Positions 34,636-44,090 of a DNA stretch of 64,000 nt are shown here, in pieces. The notes beneath the pieces are model-generated. The model was not told the origin of the DNA, did not search any database, and saw nothing but the letters and a program-made list of their open reading frames with translations. This DNA is from Candidatus Parabeggiatoa sp. nov. 2 (lineage in GTDB: Bacteria > Pseudomonadota > Gammaproteobacteria > Beggiatoales > Beggiatoaceae), in contig NBMI01000066.1 of NCBI GenBank assembly GCA_002085445.1, positions 1 to 64,000 on the forward strand, read 5' to 3'. The translations under genes were made by a program, and so were the position numbers. Position 1 is the first letter of the stretch; every line of letters begins with the position of its first letter.

Positions 34636-35421
34636 ATGTTAAAACTTAACTCTGATGAAATTCATTTATGGTTCGCTTTTTCTGATGAAATACAAAATGT
34701 TGAGCTTCTCTCGGCTTATGAAAAGCTGATGACTCCAGAAGAGCGGGCGCAGCAGCAACGTTTTCGTTTTGCTAAGCATCGACACCAGTATCTTGTGACG
34801 CGAGCCTTAGTGAGGACAACGTTGTCTCGCTATACCAACATCGAACCCGGCGATTGGCGCTTTTCTAAAAATGATTATGGTAAGCCTGAGATTATGGCTT
34901 CTGAAGGAATGCCACCGCTTCGCTTTAATCTGTCGCATACGGAGAAGCTCATTATTTGTGGTGTGGTTTTGAAACAGGATATTGGGGTAGATGTTGAATA
35001 CCTGGCTCGAAAAGGGGCTAGTGTGGACATTGCCGATAGATTTTTTTCTCCTCAAGAAGTGAAAGATTTGTATGCCGTCGCAGAAAAAGAGAGACGGGCC
35101 CGTTTTTTTGATTATTGGACTCTGAAAGAATCTTATATTAAAGCGCGTGGTATGGGGCTATCGTTGCCGCTGGAACTGTTTACTTTCCATATTTCAGAAC
35201 ATGAGCCGCTACGCATTTCTTTTGATGCTAAATTGCGTGATGATCCAAGTCGGTGGCAATTTTGGTTGCTACAACCCACGCCGCATCATAAGGTCGCTAT
35301 CTCGGTTTGTCGAGAAGCTAATAAACACTATCAACTGGTTATGAAAAAAGTTGTTCCATTAAGGGAAGAGCAAGTTTTTGTAGGTGGGCAAGCGGGTGGT
35401 AGGATTCGGAATAATGTTTGA
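34636..35421 (+). CDS. Sfp-type 4'-phosphopantetheinyl transferase
   Basis: A 261-residue enzyme that moves phosphopantetheine from CoA to a serine of carrier proteins. Signature motifs are present: RFRFAKHRHQYLVTRALVR, FSKNDYGKPEI, LRFNLSHTEKL (near residue 95), GVDVEYLAR (near 117, magnesium-binding Asp-x-Glu) and FFDYWTLKESYIKARGMGL (near 157-175). Length fits the Sfp/Gsp subclass used for polyketide, nonribosomal peptide or lysine pathways rather than the short AcpS. No such synthase lies in this window. A weak AGAGACAG precedes the ATG. Confidence 0.92.
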   Translation: MLKLNSDEIHLWFAFSDEIQNVELLSAYEKLMTPEERAQQQRFRFAKHRHQYLVTRALVRTTLSRYTNIEPGDWRFSKNDYGKPEIMASEGMPPLRFNLSHTEKLIICGVVLKQDIGVDVEYLARKGASVDIADRFFSPQEVKDLYAVAEKERRARFFDYWTLKESYIKARGMGLSLPLELFTFHISEHEPLRISFDAKLRDDPSRWQFWLLQPTPHHKVAISVCREANKHYQLVMKKVVPLREEQVFVGGQAGGRIRNNV

Positions 35422-35441
35422 TAGCCCAATAAATCCGTAAA

Positions 35442-35473
35442 GAAATCCGATTTTTTTGAAAAATCGGATTTCT
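35442..35473. terminator. Possible bidirectional terminator hairpin
   Basis: AAATCCGATTTTT-TTG-AAAAATCGGATTT between two convergent genes (sfp-type and the RND fragment). It belongs to the dispersed hairpin family, and its T- and A-runs could end transcription from both sides. Confidence 0.5.
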
Positions 35474-35481
35474 CATTCTCA

Positions 35482-36372
35482 TCATCCAAACCGTTTGTGC
35501 ATAAACGCATAGTACATCACTGGAATAACTACCAATGTTAATAAGGTAGAGACCAAAATGCCAAAAATCAGCGAAATGGCTAAGCCACTGAAAATAGGAT
35601 CATCTAAAATAAATAAGGCACCTAACATTGCCGCTAAACCCGTCAATATAATCGGTTTAGCGCGAACAGCCCCAGAGTTCACCACCGCATCTTGAAAAGG
35701 CATGCCTTCTTCAACTTGTTGATTTATAAAGTCAACCAATAAAATCGAGTTGCGGACAATAATCCCCGCTAACGCAATCATGCCAATCATAGAAGTGGCC
35801 GTAAATTGGGCTCCCATTAAAGTATGTCCGGGCAATACGCCGATAATCGTCAACGGAATCGGTGCCATAATAATAATAGGTACCAAATATGAGCGAAATT
35901 GGGCCACTACCAGCAAGTAAATCAAAATCATCCCCACCGCGTAAGCAATCCCCATGTCACGAAACGTTTCATAAGTGACTTGCCATTCGCCGTCCCATTT
36001 GATGCTATAACGGTAAGGATTATCGGGTTGGCTGATTAAGTATTGTTGCAACTGGTATTGTCCTTCAACCACTAACTCTGTTAAAGCCATGTAAATGTCA
36101 AACATGCCATACAACGGGCTGTCTAAGTCGCCCGCCATGTCGCCTGTCACATAAGTTATCGCCAACAAGTCTTTATGATAAATAGGCTGTTCTCTCGTGG
36201 ATTCTGTGATTTCCACAAATTCTGATAAAGGCACTAACGCACCGCCTTGACTGCGAATACGCATACTTTTAAGCGTGTCAATATCCGCCTTATCTGCCAC
36301 CGACAATTCTAAACGAATCGCAATCGGATATTTCACATGAGCATCATGCAAATAGCTAACATCTTCTGTTCC
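35482..36372 (-). pseudogene. RND efflux permease, C-terminal fragment (IS-interrupted)
   Basis: About 296 native residues of the C-terminal quarter of an RND inner-membrane pump: TEDVSYLHDAHVKYPIAIRL, ALVPLSEFVEI, then the last membrane bundle with MIGMIALAGIIVRNSILLVDFI and ISLIFGILVSTLLTLVVIPVMYY. The fragment begins at the edge of the IS607-type element. Joining it to the N-terminal fragment at the GG dinucleotide restores ALKG-TEDV in frame, so the gene was intact before insertion. Confidence 0.9.
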
Positions 36373-36421
36373 TAAAAATCGACTCAAAACGATTGATATG
36401 TAATTCGCTCTCTGTTGACAA

Positions 36422-37636
36422 CTATTCTGAGTTGCAACTAGAGTCCTGGTTGAGCAGTCCCAACCGTAGTCGCTCAGTCCGTTCTAACAAGATGGATTTG
36501 ACCTTTTGCCAAGGTGTCCAACGATCTATCTCCTGATCGTGAAGTCTTGCTAAAACGTTTTGCGCCGCATTCTCATCAGCTTGTAACACCACCCCGTCGA
36601 AACCGTGAAATGAATCTCCGCGACGTTTTCCTAAAAGGATTCCGTGACGGCTATCCATTTGCATCGTTCCCGCGCTATTGACAAGAATGACCGAAGAACC
36701 TCTTCGGCGAGAAATCGTGTCTAAAGCCGTTGCTATCACGCCTTTTGTCCTTGTGTCCTTAATTTGAGATTGAGCTTTCTCATTTTGGCGATTAAGCTTT
36801 TTTCGGCCTAAATTATTTTCAATAATATTTTGTTTCTTATGAGTTTTTTTATTTGCAATCGCCCGAATCTTATTTCTGGCTTGATATTTTCTCTTAAGTT
36901 TATCGCTGTGCTTAGTCAGTAATTTACCCAAACCTTTGCCATAATGTCCGCCATCAGAATCAACAAAAACTTCAGTATAACCTTTATCTATTCCAATCGT
37001 TGCTTTACCACAATTCTGAGTTTCAGCAACTTCTATTGTGTAGTGAACCTCAACTTCACCGTCTTTTAAAACCAATCGCAAAGTGCCGGTCGGTTCAACC
37101 GTTGTGTTTAATGGGATCGCTATTCTTTTACCTCTTTGTAAACCGGGTATTTTTATCCAAGCACATCCGCCTAGTTGGAACGTCGTATAATTATCAGAAC
37201 GCACGACTATTTGATTCACCGTGTGATTACGTCCGTGTTTCCAATGTTTACGCATCAAACGCCTTAAATATTCATCAGAAGTCCAGTTATCAGACTTTAG
37301 TTTTTTATAAAGTTCAAGACGTTTTTTCTCATCAGAGACTTGTTTATAAACGACCTTTCTGACTTTTTCCTTGGCGGATTCCCGATTTGCTTTAATGTCA
37401 CCAAAAGCATCCCGTAAAGTTTCTTTCCAAGCATTCGCGGACACCTCAAACGGACGTTTTTCCTTAAGCCATTGATTACGGATTGTCCTATCGCTTTTGA
37501 CAGATACACCATTGATTGAACCATAGCGGTGCCAAACTTCTGAACGGACATGACCTAATCGTTTGGCTTGTTCTTCTAATTGTTCGTATTTGCCACGATT
37601 TAGGTTTTTGCTTTTTAAAACTCTAGTTACGATCAT
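36422..37636 (-). CDS. tnpB: TnpB, RNA-guided nuclease of the IS element
   Basis: A 404-residue TnpB-like protein. The RuvC-type nuclease core is recognisable: ATIGIDKGYTEVFVDS (first Asp near residue 218), the helical bridge with HSDKLKRKYQARNKIR, and a closing LQADENAAQNVLARL with the last Asp near 360. The usual four-cysteine zinc ribbon between these is absent; that place reads NSAGTMQMDSRHGILLGKRRGD. This may be a natural zinc-less subgroup. TnpB proteins of IS200/605 and IS607 cut DNA guided by an RNA from the element's end, promoting retention. It overlaps tnpA by 14 bases. Confidence 0.85.
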   Translation of the reverse strand: MIVTRVLKSKNLNRGKYEQLEEQAKRLGHVRSEVWHRYGSINGVSVKSDRTIRNQWLKEKRPFEVSANAWKETLRDAFGDIKANRESAKEKVRKVVYKQVSDEKKRLELYKKLKSDNWTSDEYLRRLMRKHWKHGRNHTVNQIVVRSDNYTTFQLGGCAWIKIPGLQRGKRIAIPLNTTVEPTGTLRLVLKDGEVEVHYTIEVAETQNCGKATIGIDKGYTEVFVDSDGGHYGKGLGKLLTKHSDKLKRKYQARNKIRAIANKKTHKKQNIIENNLGRKKLNRQNEKAQSQIKDTRTKGVIATALDTISRRRGSSVILVNSAGTMQMDSRHGILLGKRRGDSFHGFDGVVLQADENAAQNVLARLHDQEIDRWTPWQKVKSILLERTERLRLGLLNQDSSCNSE

Positions 37637-38227
37637 CCGTAATTGCCTTCTTTATATCTTTCTTATATTTTCTTAAACCATACAAGCGGCAAGAAAAGGT
37701 GTGAATAATCGCCATTAAATCTTCTACGACTTCTTGTTGAGGACTTAATGATTTTTGATTAACAACGACAATTTCACAACCATTTGTAATGGCTAAATGT
37801 TCAAAATAGTCAAAACCAAATCTAACTAACCTATCTTTATGAGCAATTAACAATTTTGATACCTCGCCATTTTGGATGGCATCCATGATTTTTAAAAACG
37901 TTTTTCTTTTAAAATTCATACCACCGCCTATCTCAGACACCCATTCATCAACGGCAATACCTGATGACAAACAAAATTGTTCCATCGCTGCTACCTGAGA
38001 TTTCAAATCATCCTTTTGATTCTGACTGGAAACCCGACAAACAACAACCGTTTTTCTCTCATTGGTCTTAATACCCAATAATCGTTTGACATCAGATTCA
38101 TTATAATACCTGTGTCCTTGATATGTTTTTTGGCGACAAATTCACCCCCAGCATCCCATCTTCTGAGCGTTGATATTGATCTACCAACTCGTTTTGCAAA
38201 TTGACATAAGCGATATATTCTACTCAT
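37623..38227 (-). CDS. tnpA: IS607-type serine recombinase TnpA, in two frames
   Basis: The N-terminal MerR-like helix-turn-helix (MSRIYRLCQFAKRVGRSIST, then LRRWDAGGEFVAKK) is in one frame (from 38227). The rest, TYQGHRYYNESDVKRLLGIK and the small serine-recombinase domain (CRVSSQNQKDDLKSQ with the catalytic Ser, DRLVRFGFDYFEHL), is in another, down to 37623. The shift lies at a run of six A after GCC near 38128 (minus strand). A -1 slip on AAA-AAA, or one extra A in mRNA, gives FVAKKTYQGHRYY, which is the expected family sequence. So it is either programmed frameshifting/slippage or a simple disabling mutation. Confidence 0.82.
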
Positions 38228-38278
38228 TTGTACAGTTTTGCACAGATTTAGGTAGAAATCAAGAAACAGTTTTTATCT

Positions 38279-40632
38279 CCTTTTAAAGCCGTGTTGATAG
38301 CGGCTACCACTGTCTGTTGAGAAACCCCTAATAGGGCCGCCTTTTTCTGATCAACATGGACAATCAATTTAGGCGCGGGAGCCTCTACACTGTCATCAGT
38401 ATCGATAATATCTTGAGTCTGTTTAAAGACTTCCTGAACTTGCTTAGCAATGCGTGATTGGGCCTCATAATCTAACCCATAGATTTCGGCCACTAACGGC
38501 GCTTGCACTGGGGGGCCGGGCGGCACTTCAACCACTTTGACATTCGCGCCTAAACGTTCACCGATTTCTTGTAAGGGTTTACGCACCGCCAGTGCAACTT
38601 CATGGCTTTTTCGTTCCCGATCATGGTGATCAATGAGATTCACTTGAATATCACCCACGTTGGCACCTTGGCGTAAATAATATTGCCGCACCAAGCCGTT
38701 GAAATTAATGGGCGAAGCCACGCCTGCATAAACTTGATAATCGCTGACTTCTGGCACCGTGGCAATATAGCGGCCCAATTCACCCAACACCCGCGCCGTT
38801 TGTTCAACGCTCGTGCCTTCTGGCATATCGACAACAATTTGAAATTCGGACTTATTATCAAAAGGCAACATTTTCAGCACCACGTCCTTAGACACGACCA
38901 ATGACACGGAAGCGGCAATCAGGCCTAATATGAGCAACGTCAAGAACCAACGTAATACGGCCCAGCGTAAAAAAGGCCGCATAAACAAGTTAAACAGGCG
39001 GAAAGTAAAAGTCTTGTTTGGTTCAGAAGCATGCGCCTGTCCTTCAGCATGAGCGCGTTTTTCGACTACGCGGTGTAACACTTTATAAGTTAACCAAGGC
39101 GTAAACACAAAAGCGACTACCAGCGAGATAACCATGCCAAAACTGGCATTAATGGGAATAGGACTCATATAAGGCCCCATTAAACCAGAAACAAAGGCCA
39201 TCGGTAACAAGGCCGCAATCACCGTAAACGTCGCAAGAATGGTAGGGCCGCCCACTTCATCCACCGCAATAGGAATTGCTTCAAGGAAATTCTTGGCCCC
39301 TAAGTGGATATGGCGATGAATGTTTTCTACCACCACAATCGCATCATCCACCAAAATACCAATCGAAAAAATCAGCGCAAACAAGGAGACACGATTCAGC
39401 GTAAATCCCCACGCCCAAGAAGCAAATAGCGTAATAACGAGCGTCACTGTGACGGCTAACCCAACAATAATCGCCTCGCGCCAACCGAGCGCCAGTAATA
39501 CTAACAAGACGACAAAAGCAGTGGCAAACGTCAGTTTGCCGATCAGTTTCTTCGCTTTCGCATCAGCGGTTGCGCCATAGTCGCGAGTAATAGTGACATT
39601 GATGCCATCCGGTACAAACACCCCGCGCATCTGTTCAAATTGCTCAATCACTTGATTAGCGACTTCTACCGCATTAACGCCTGGCTGTTTGGCGATGGCT
39701 ACCGTAACGGCCGGAAATTCTCCTTGTATTTCAATATCTTTGGTAGCACTCTCCGGCCCCGTGCCAAACCAAGCATAACTTTCCGCTTGATCAGGCCCCA
39801 ACTCAATTGTGGCGACATCATGCAAATACACCGGATTGCCTTTGTGCATTCCCACAACCAACTCTGCAATCTCATCAACGCGAGACAAAAAAGTCCCTGC
39901 TTGCACCTGCACTTCTAAATTATCTTTGACAAAAGCCCCAGTATCATCAGTGAAATTACTGGCCTGTAACGCACGCCGTAAATCATCAATCGCCACCCCA
40001 TAACCGGCTAAACGGATCGGATCGAGTACAACATGTACCACTCTGTCAACGCCGCCGACAGTATAAATATCCCGTGTGCCTTTCACCCGTTTTAATTCAG
40101 CCTCAACCGTATGAGCCACTTCTTGCAGTGCATAAGTGCCTTGACTGTCATCCTCACTCCACAAAGTTAAGGTGACAATCGGCACATCATCAATGCCTTT
40201 AGGTTTAATCAAGGGCTGTGCGACACCGAGATTGCGTGGCAGCCAGTCTTGATTAGAAAATATCTTATTGTACAAACGCACGACAGCCGCAGTACGATCC
40301 TCACCGACTTTAAATTCGATAGTTAAAATAGCTAACCCAGGGCGCGAAACAGAATAAACATGGTTTACGCCTTTAATTTCCGTCAATTTCTGTTCTGCGG
40401 GCGTACTGACAATTTGTTCAACTTCGACAGCAGAAGCCCCCGGAAAAGCAATAAACACATTAGCAAATGTCACATTGATTTGAGGCTCCTCTTCGCGTGG
40501 CGTGACGATAATGGCAAACACACCTAACAAAAAACCGACTAATGCGAGTAACGGCGTGATTTCGGTCGTTAAAAACTGTTTGGCAACACGCCCAGAAATG
40601 CCTAAACGTGGTTCTTCTTGTAATTGAGTCAT
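38279..40632 (-). pseudogene. RND efflux permease, N-terminal three quarters (IS-interrupted)
   Basis: About 785 native residues of an HAE-type RND pump: first membrane helix ITPLLALVGFLLGVFAIIV, porter domains beginning PREEEPQINVTFANVFIAFPGASA, and the membrane bundle with SIGILVDDAIVVVENIHRHI (proton-relay aspartates present). Coding ends at ALKG where the IS607-type element enters; nine foreign residues and a stop follow. An alternative TTG start lies nine bases upstream of the chosen ATG. It forms an operon with the membrane-fusion gene at 40905-41966. The pump should be non-functional unless the element is lost precisely. Confidence 0.92.
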
Positions 40633-40904
40633 TTTTTGCAATCCAAATCATGCGAATATCGATCTAATAACCACAAGGATTGTATATAATAAAGGATTTT
40701 AGAAACGAGTATCAAATCACGTTAGTCAATCTTCTCAAAAGCATTTGCTGATTGAATAGCTTTCTTCGGAACGATTTGATTTCATGCCGCAAAGAATTTC
40801 TTCATTCTCTTGCTTGTCTAAGCGAAGAAATCCTTTTTTATATAGAATCCTTGTACGGATATCTATCCAATTCGTTTATCCCCGTCATCCGTTGTACTAT
40901 TTCA

Positions 40905-41966
40905 TTACTTATTCCGCTGCGTTTTCAACACAATGGTGGCATCCACCGGATTCTTGGCGATTTTTTCACCGCTGTCTAAGCCAGCGAGTATTTCGATCTT
41001 GTCCGAATATCTCCTGCCAAGACGTACTTGGCGCATGGATACCCGCCCCTTTTTGTCAACAATATACACGGCTCGGACTTCACCACGATAAACGACTGTT
41101 TTTGCCGGAACCATCAAACGCCGTTCTTGTCCAACAACAAACGCGACTTTAGTAAACATACCGGGATAGACACCCTTGACTTTCTTGGGAAAGTCTATTC
41201 GTACTTTAAAAGTATGGGTTTGGGCATCCGCATACGGTGCGATGGTGAGTTTTCCGCCCTTAAAACGGCGTTGTTTGGGTTTGCTATCCAAAACAATCTG
41301 CGCTTTTCGATATCGACGTATTGCACCAATCTGGCTCTGTGGAACCGTTGCAACGGCTCGCAACGCATCAAGCGAAAAGCCCGTCATAATCGGTTGTCCA
41401 AGTGAAGCAACTTCACCCGGTTCAATATGTCGCTGTAGAACTATCCCGCTATAAGGGGCTTTAATGGTGGTGTACTCGATGCCTTGACTCGCCTGACGAA
41501 CATCCGCACGCGCGGCGTTGAGTCGTGCCCTGGCCGCTTCTACATCGGCTAAGGCTTTATCCAAGCCTGCTGCTGAGGCAACTCTTTTGGCACGCAGTTG
41601 TTTAACGCGCTTATATCCCTTTCGGGCCGCGTTGAGATACGCTTCGGCCTCTGCTACTCGCGCTTTCACTTGATTGAGCGAGGCCTTTTGCTCAATGCTC
41701 TTAAGACGGACTAACACCGTGCCTTTTTTAACAAAATCATCCACATCAAAGTTCACCACCAACACTTGCCCAGAGGTTTGAGCGGCGATTTGGGCTTGAT
41801 TAATTGCCTCTACCACGCCATCGACAATATATTCTCGGTCAATTTGTCGATGGGTGGCAGATACAACACTTAATGAACTTTTTGGTGCGGCTAAGCCGGT
41901 GTTAAAACTGGCGCTGGTAAGACAAATCAAGAAAGTTAGCCAATATCTGGACGGATGATATTTCAT
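40905..41966 (-). CDS. RND efflux periplasmic adaptor (membrane-fusion) protein
   Basis: A 353-residue HlyD/AcrA-type adaptor linking an RND permease to an outer-membrane channel. It has a signal peptide (FLICLTSASFNTGLA, about 11-26), a lipoyl half-motif AQTSGQVLVVNFDVDDFVKKG (about 61-81), an Ala/Arg-rich alpha-hairpin (about 90-155), the second lipoyl half TIKAPYSGIVLQRHIEPGEV (about 166-185) and a beta-barrel ending VYPGMFTKVAFVV. AAGGAA lies before the ATG. The downstream partner permease is broken by the IS element, so this subunit may now be orphaned. Confidence 0.9.
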   Translation of the reverse strand: MKYHPSRYWLTFLICLTSASFNTGLAAPKSSLSVVSATHRQIDREYIVDGVVEAINQAQIAAQTSGQVLVVNFDVDDFVKKGTVLVRLKSIEQKASLNQVKARVAEAEAYLNAARKGYKRVKQLRAKRVASAAGLDKALADVEAARARLNAARADVRQASQGIEYTTIKAPYSGIVLQRHIEPGEVASLGQPIMTGFSLDALRAVATVPQSQIGAIRRYRKAQIVLDSKPKQRRFKGGKLTIAPYADAQTHTFKVRIDFPKKVKGVYPGMFTKVAFVVGQERRLMVPAKTVVYRGEVRAVYIVDKKGRVSMRQVRLGRRYSDKIEILAGLDSGEKIAKNPVDATIVLKTQRNK

Positions 41967-42641
41967 TGTTATGTGTTCCTTGGGCTTACAATATTCAATA
42001 AATCAATAATAAAACTACAAGGATTGTATATAATAAGGGATTTTTGTTTAGAGCATCAAATCATGTCAGTCAACTTGTTGTTTAATTAAGCATTTGCTGA
42101 TTGAATAGCTACTCGATGCTCAAGTTTTGTCGTGTGCCCAATAACTACAAGGATTGTATATAAAAAAGGATTTCTTATTGTAAAGGAAATCGCAATGAAC
42201 GAATTCGATAAAATTGAAGCTTAAAGCCTGAAATCAAATCGCCATTAATTAACTATTTTTTTGTCATTGCTGTATTTCAAAAAGTTAGTTGACTGAGGTG
42301 CTTTGAGGCTTAGAATAAAATCCCTAAAAGGATTTATTATTGTAAAGGAAATCGCAATGAACGAATTCGATAAAATTGAAGCTTAAAGCCTGAAATCAAA
42401 TCGCCATTAATTAGCTATTCCCTTGTCATTGCTGTATTTCAAAAAGTTAGTTGACTGAGTGATTTGAGGCTTAGAATAAAATTCCTTATTATATACAATC
42501 CTTGTAGTTATTTATCCTTGGGCGTTTGGGCGTTTGATAAAACGCGATATTGAAAAGTCGAACTCACGTTAATAAAAACTCTTTGTTCAAAGCTGAAGTT
42601 TTGGAGTCCAACTGCCAAAGCTGAAGTTTTGGACTCCAGTC
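41967..42641. repeat. 162-bp tandem duplication with a nine-codon mini-ORF
   Basis: Positions 42180-42341 and 42342 to about 42497 are two near-identical tandem copies. Each carries GTAAAGGAAATCGCA followed by ATG and the nine-codon frame MNEFDKIEA and TAA. Around them are ACTACAAGGATTGTATATAA repeats (41996-42040, 42142-42170, 42485-42515), a variant of the B family, and a stretch shared with 40670-40750 (GCATTTGCTGATTGAATAGC). CCAAAGCTGAAGTTTTGG-type hairpins lie at 42590-42640. No longer gene. Confidence 0.8.
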
Positions 42642-43928
42642 TTAAAATTTGATTCCCCAACTCAGTATAATTTCGTACTGATCCATTTCTATAGTTCCCG
42701 TTTGTTGCCCTGGATTCAGAGTGCCGTCGATTTTTTCGGTGGGGGCATACGTGAATGCGACGTTGAATTCCACTTGTTCTGAAAGTGGGGTGCTTAAGCC
42801 AAAGGTGTAATGGCTTGTGGTGACGACTGGGGTAAGAACGTTAAACAAAGCTTGCGTGTTTGGGAAGGGATTATTGGCGCGACTGTAGCCGGCACGGAGT
42901 GTGAGATTGGGACTATATTCCCATTGTAGTCCGACTTTAAAAATATCCATATCGTCCCAACCAAAACCGAGTCCATCGTCTGTACCCAATAATGTTTTGC
43001 CGGGCACAAACAGGAGATCGGAAGCGTTAGACATGGTATTGATGCTACCATATTCAATGCGCTGATAGTCAAAAGCCAAAGTCAGTTTTGGTGTCGCCTT
43101 AAAAGCCAAACCAACGTTATAGTTAGCCGGTATGTCAAAATGGCCTTTTTCAGGTAACAAGCCTTTATACTCCTGAAACGGGCTCATCCACAATTTGGAT
43201 TGATAAGATGCGCCCAAAGTGAGATTATCGGTGATTTTTCCCAACCAACCAATTCGCACACCACCCCCAAAAGAGATATCATAGCCATTATTCGTCACCT
43301 TGTCAGGATAAAGCGAAAAGGGCTTAAAAGGTTGCAAGCCTTCGATTTCAATGGCTTGAACCGCCAACAGGGGGGTAATACCAACGGAATGTCGCTCTGT
43401 GAGTTTTCTTGAGTATGTTATCCCCATCGACACTTGTATTAGATCTATCCCTGTTGGCGAAAATGCCAGCGTACTTGGCTCCAACGGATTGCTAAAATTC
43501 CTAAAGACGGCACTGTCGTACTCCGTATTCATTTCCCGATTGGTGCCAACGAAGACGCCAATGGAATTGCGCTCGTCCAACATGCGGTTATAGCTCCAGT
43601 AAGGGATCAGAAACCAATCGTTGATGTCTTCGTAACTGCCGGGCGTTATAGAGGTTGGCGAGGCATCTTCATTAGCAGTAAATCCTCGCGAAGGCATAAA
43701 CAACGCAAACCCATAATCCAGACGGTTGCCCATCACCACAAGCGATGCTGGATTAGTGGTGGCACCACAGGCGGCATCGAATACCATTGCCACACAAGCG
43801 CCCGCCATTGATTTCGATTTCGCACCGTAGCCGTGTGAAAAATAGCCGTTTGTGGCGTAAACGCTTGAAGATAAAGCGATTGTGAGAATGCTCGGTAAGA
43901 GTGTTTTGTGTGTTTTCATTTTTTTCAC
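42642..43928 (-). CDS. FadL/OmpP1/TodX-family outer-membrane transporter
   Basis: A 428-residue outer-membrane beta-barrel for hydrophobic substrates such as long-chain fatty acids. A signal peptide (SILTIALSSSVYA) precedes the family's N-terminal hatch NGYFSHGYGAKSKSMAGA with NPAS (near residue 60). The C-terminal strand ends in Phe (EIILSWGIKF), typical of Omp85-assembled barrels. Motifs VGLAFKATPKLTLAFDYQR and NLTLRAGYSR match OmpP1 repeats. AGGTGAAAAAA lies before the ATG. Substrate unproven. Confidence 0.9.
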   Translation of the reverse strand: MKKMKTHKTLLPSILTIALSSSVYATNGYFSHGYGAKSKSMAGACVAMVFDAACGATTNPASLVVMGNRLDYGFALFMPSRGFTANEDASPTSITPGSYEDINDWFLIPYWSYNRMLDERNSIGVFVGTNREMNTEYDSAVFRNFSNPLEPSTLAFSPTGIDLIQVSMGITYSRKLTERHSVGITPLLAVQAIEIEGLQPFKPFSLYPDKVTNNGYDISFGGGVRIGWLGKITDNLTLGASYQSKLWMSPFQEYKGLLPEKGHFDIPANYNVGLAFKATPKLTLAFDYQRIEYGSINTMSNASDLLFVPGKTLLGTDDGLGFGWDDMDIFKVGLQWEYSPNLTLRAGYSRANNPFPNTQALFNVLTPVVTTSHYTFGLSTPLSEQVEFNVAFTYAPTEKIDGTLNPGQQTGTIEMDQYEIILSWGIKF

Positions 43929-44039
43929 CTGTGATCAGTTTTCTGTGATCAAATTTGGTACTTTGTCAATGTTCTAGTGATGGGTAACAGGAGTCGGCTA
44001 GTTTTGATTTGGCATTGTAAAATATTCTCTGGCACTGCC

Positions 44040-44088
44040 AAACTAAAGTTTGGACTCCTGATAACTGATAACTGATAACTGATAACTA
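44040..44088. repeat. CCAAACTAAAGTTTGG hairpin and TAACTGA array before the MoxR gene
   Basis: A CCAAACTAAAGTTTGG hairpin is followed by four tandem TGATAAC heptamers ending two bases before the ATG of the MoxR-type gene. There is no Shine-Dalgarno between the array and the start. Confidence 0.85.
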
Positions 44089-44090
44089 AT

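Larger units (their letters stand above)
36373..38280 (-). mobile_element. IS607-family insertion sequence (about 1.9 kb)
   Basis: The element carries a serine-recombinase transposase (tnpA) and an overlapping tnpB, both on the minus strand, which is the IS607 arrangement. It interrupts the RND permease gene. GG occurs at both junctions (complement of CC at 36371-36372 and 38279-38280), matching the known IS607 preference for GG targets without longer duplication. Ends are set from where RND coding sequence resumes and could be off by two bases. Confidence 0.88.

Noticed and set aside
42180-42497. Riboswitch or leader upstream of the FadL-type gene
   Set aside because: The duplicated unit lies after the 3' end of that gene, which is on the opposite strand; no known riboswitch core was seen.
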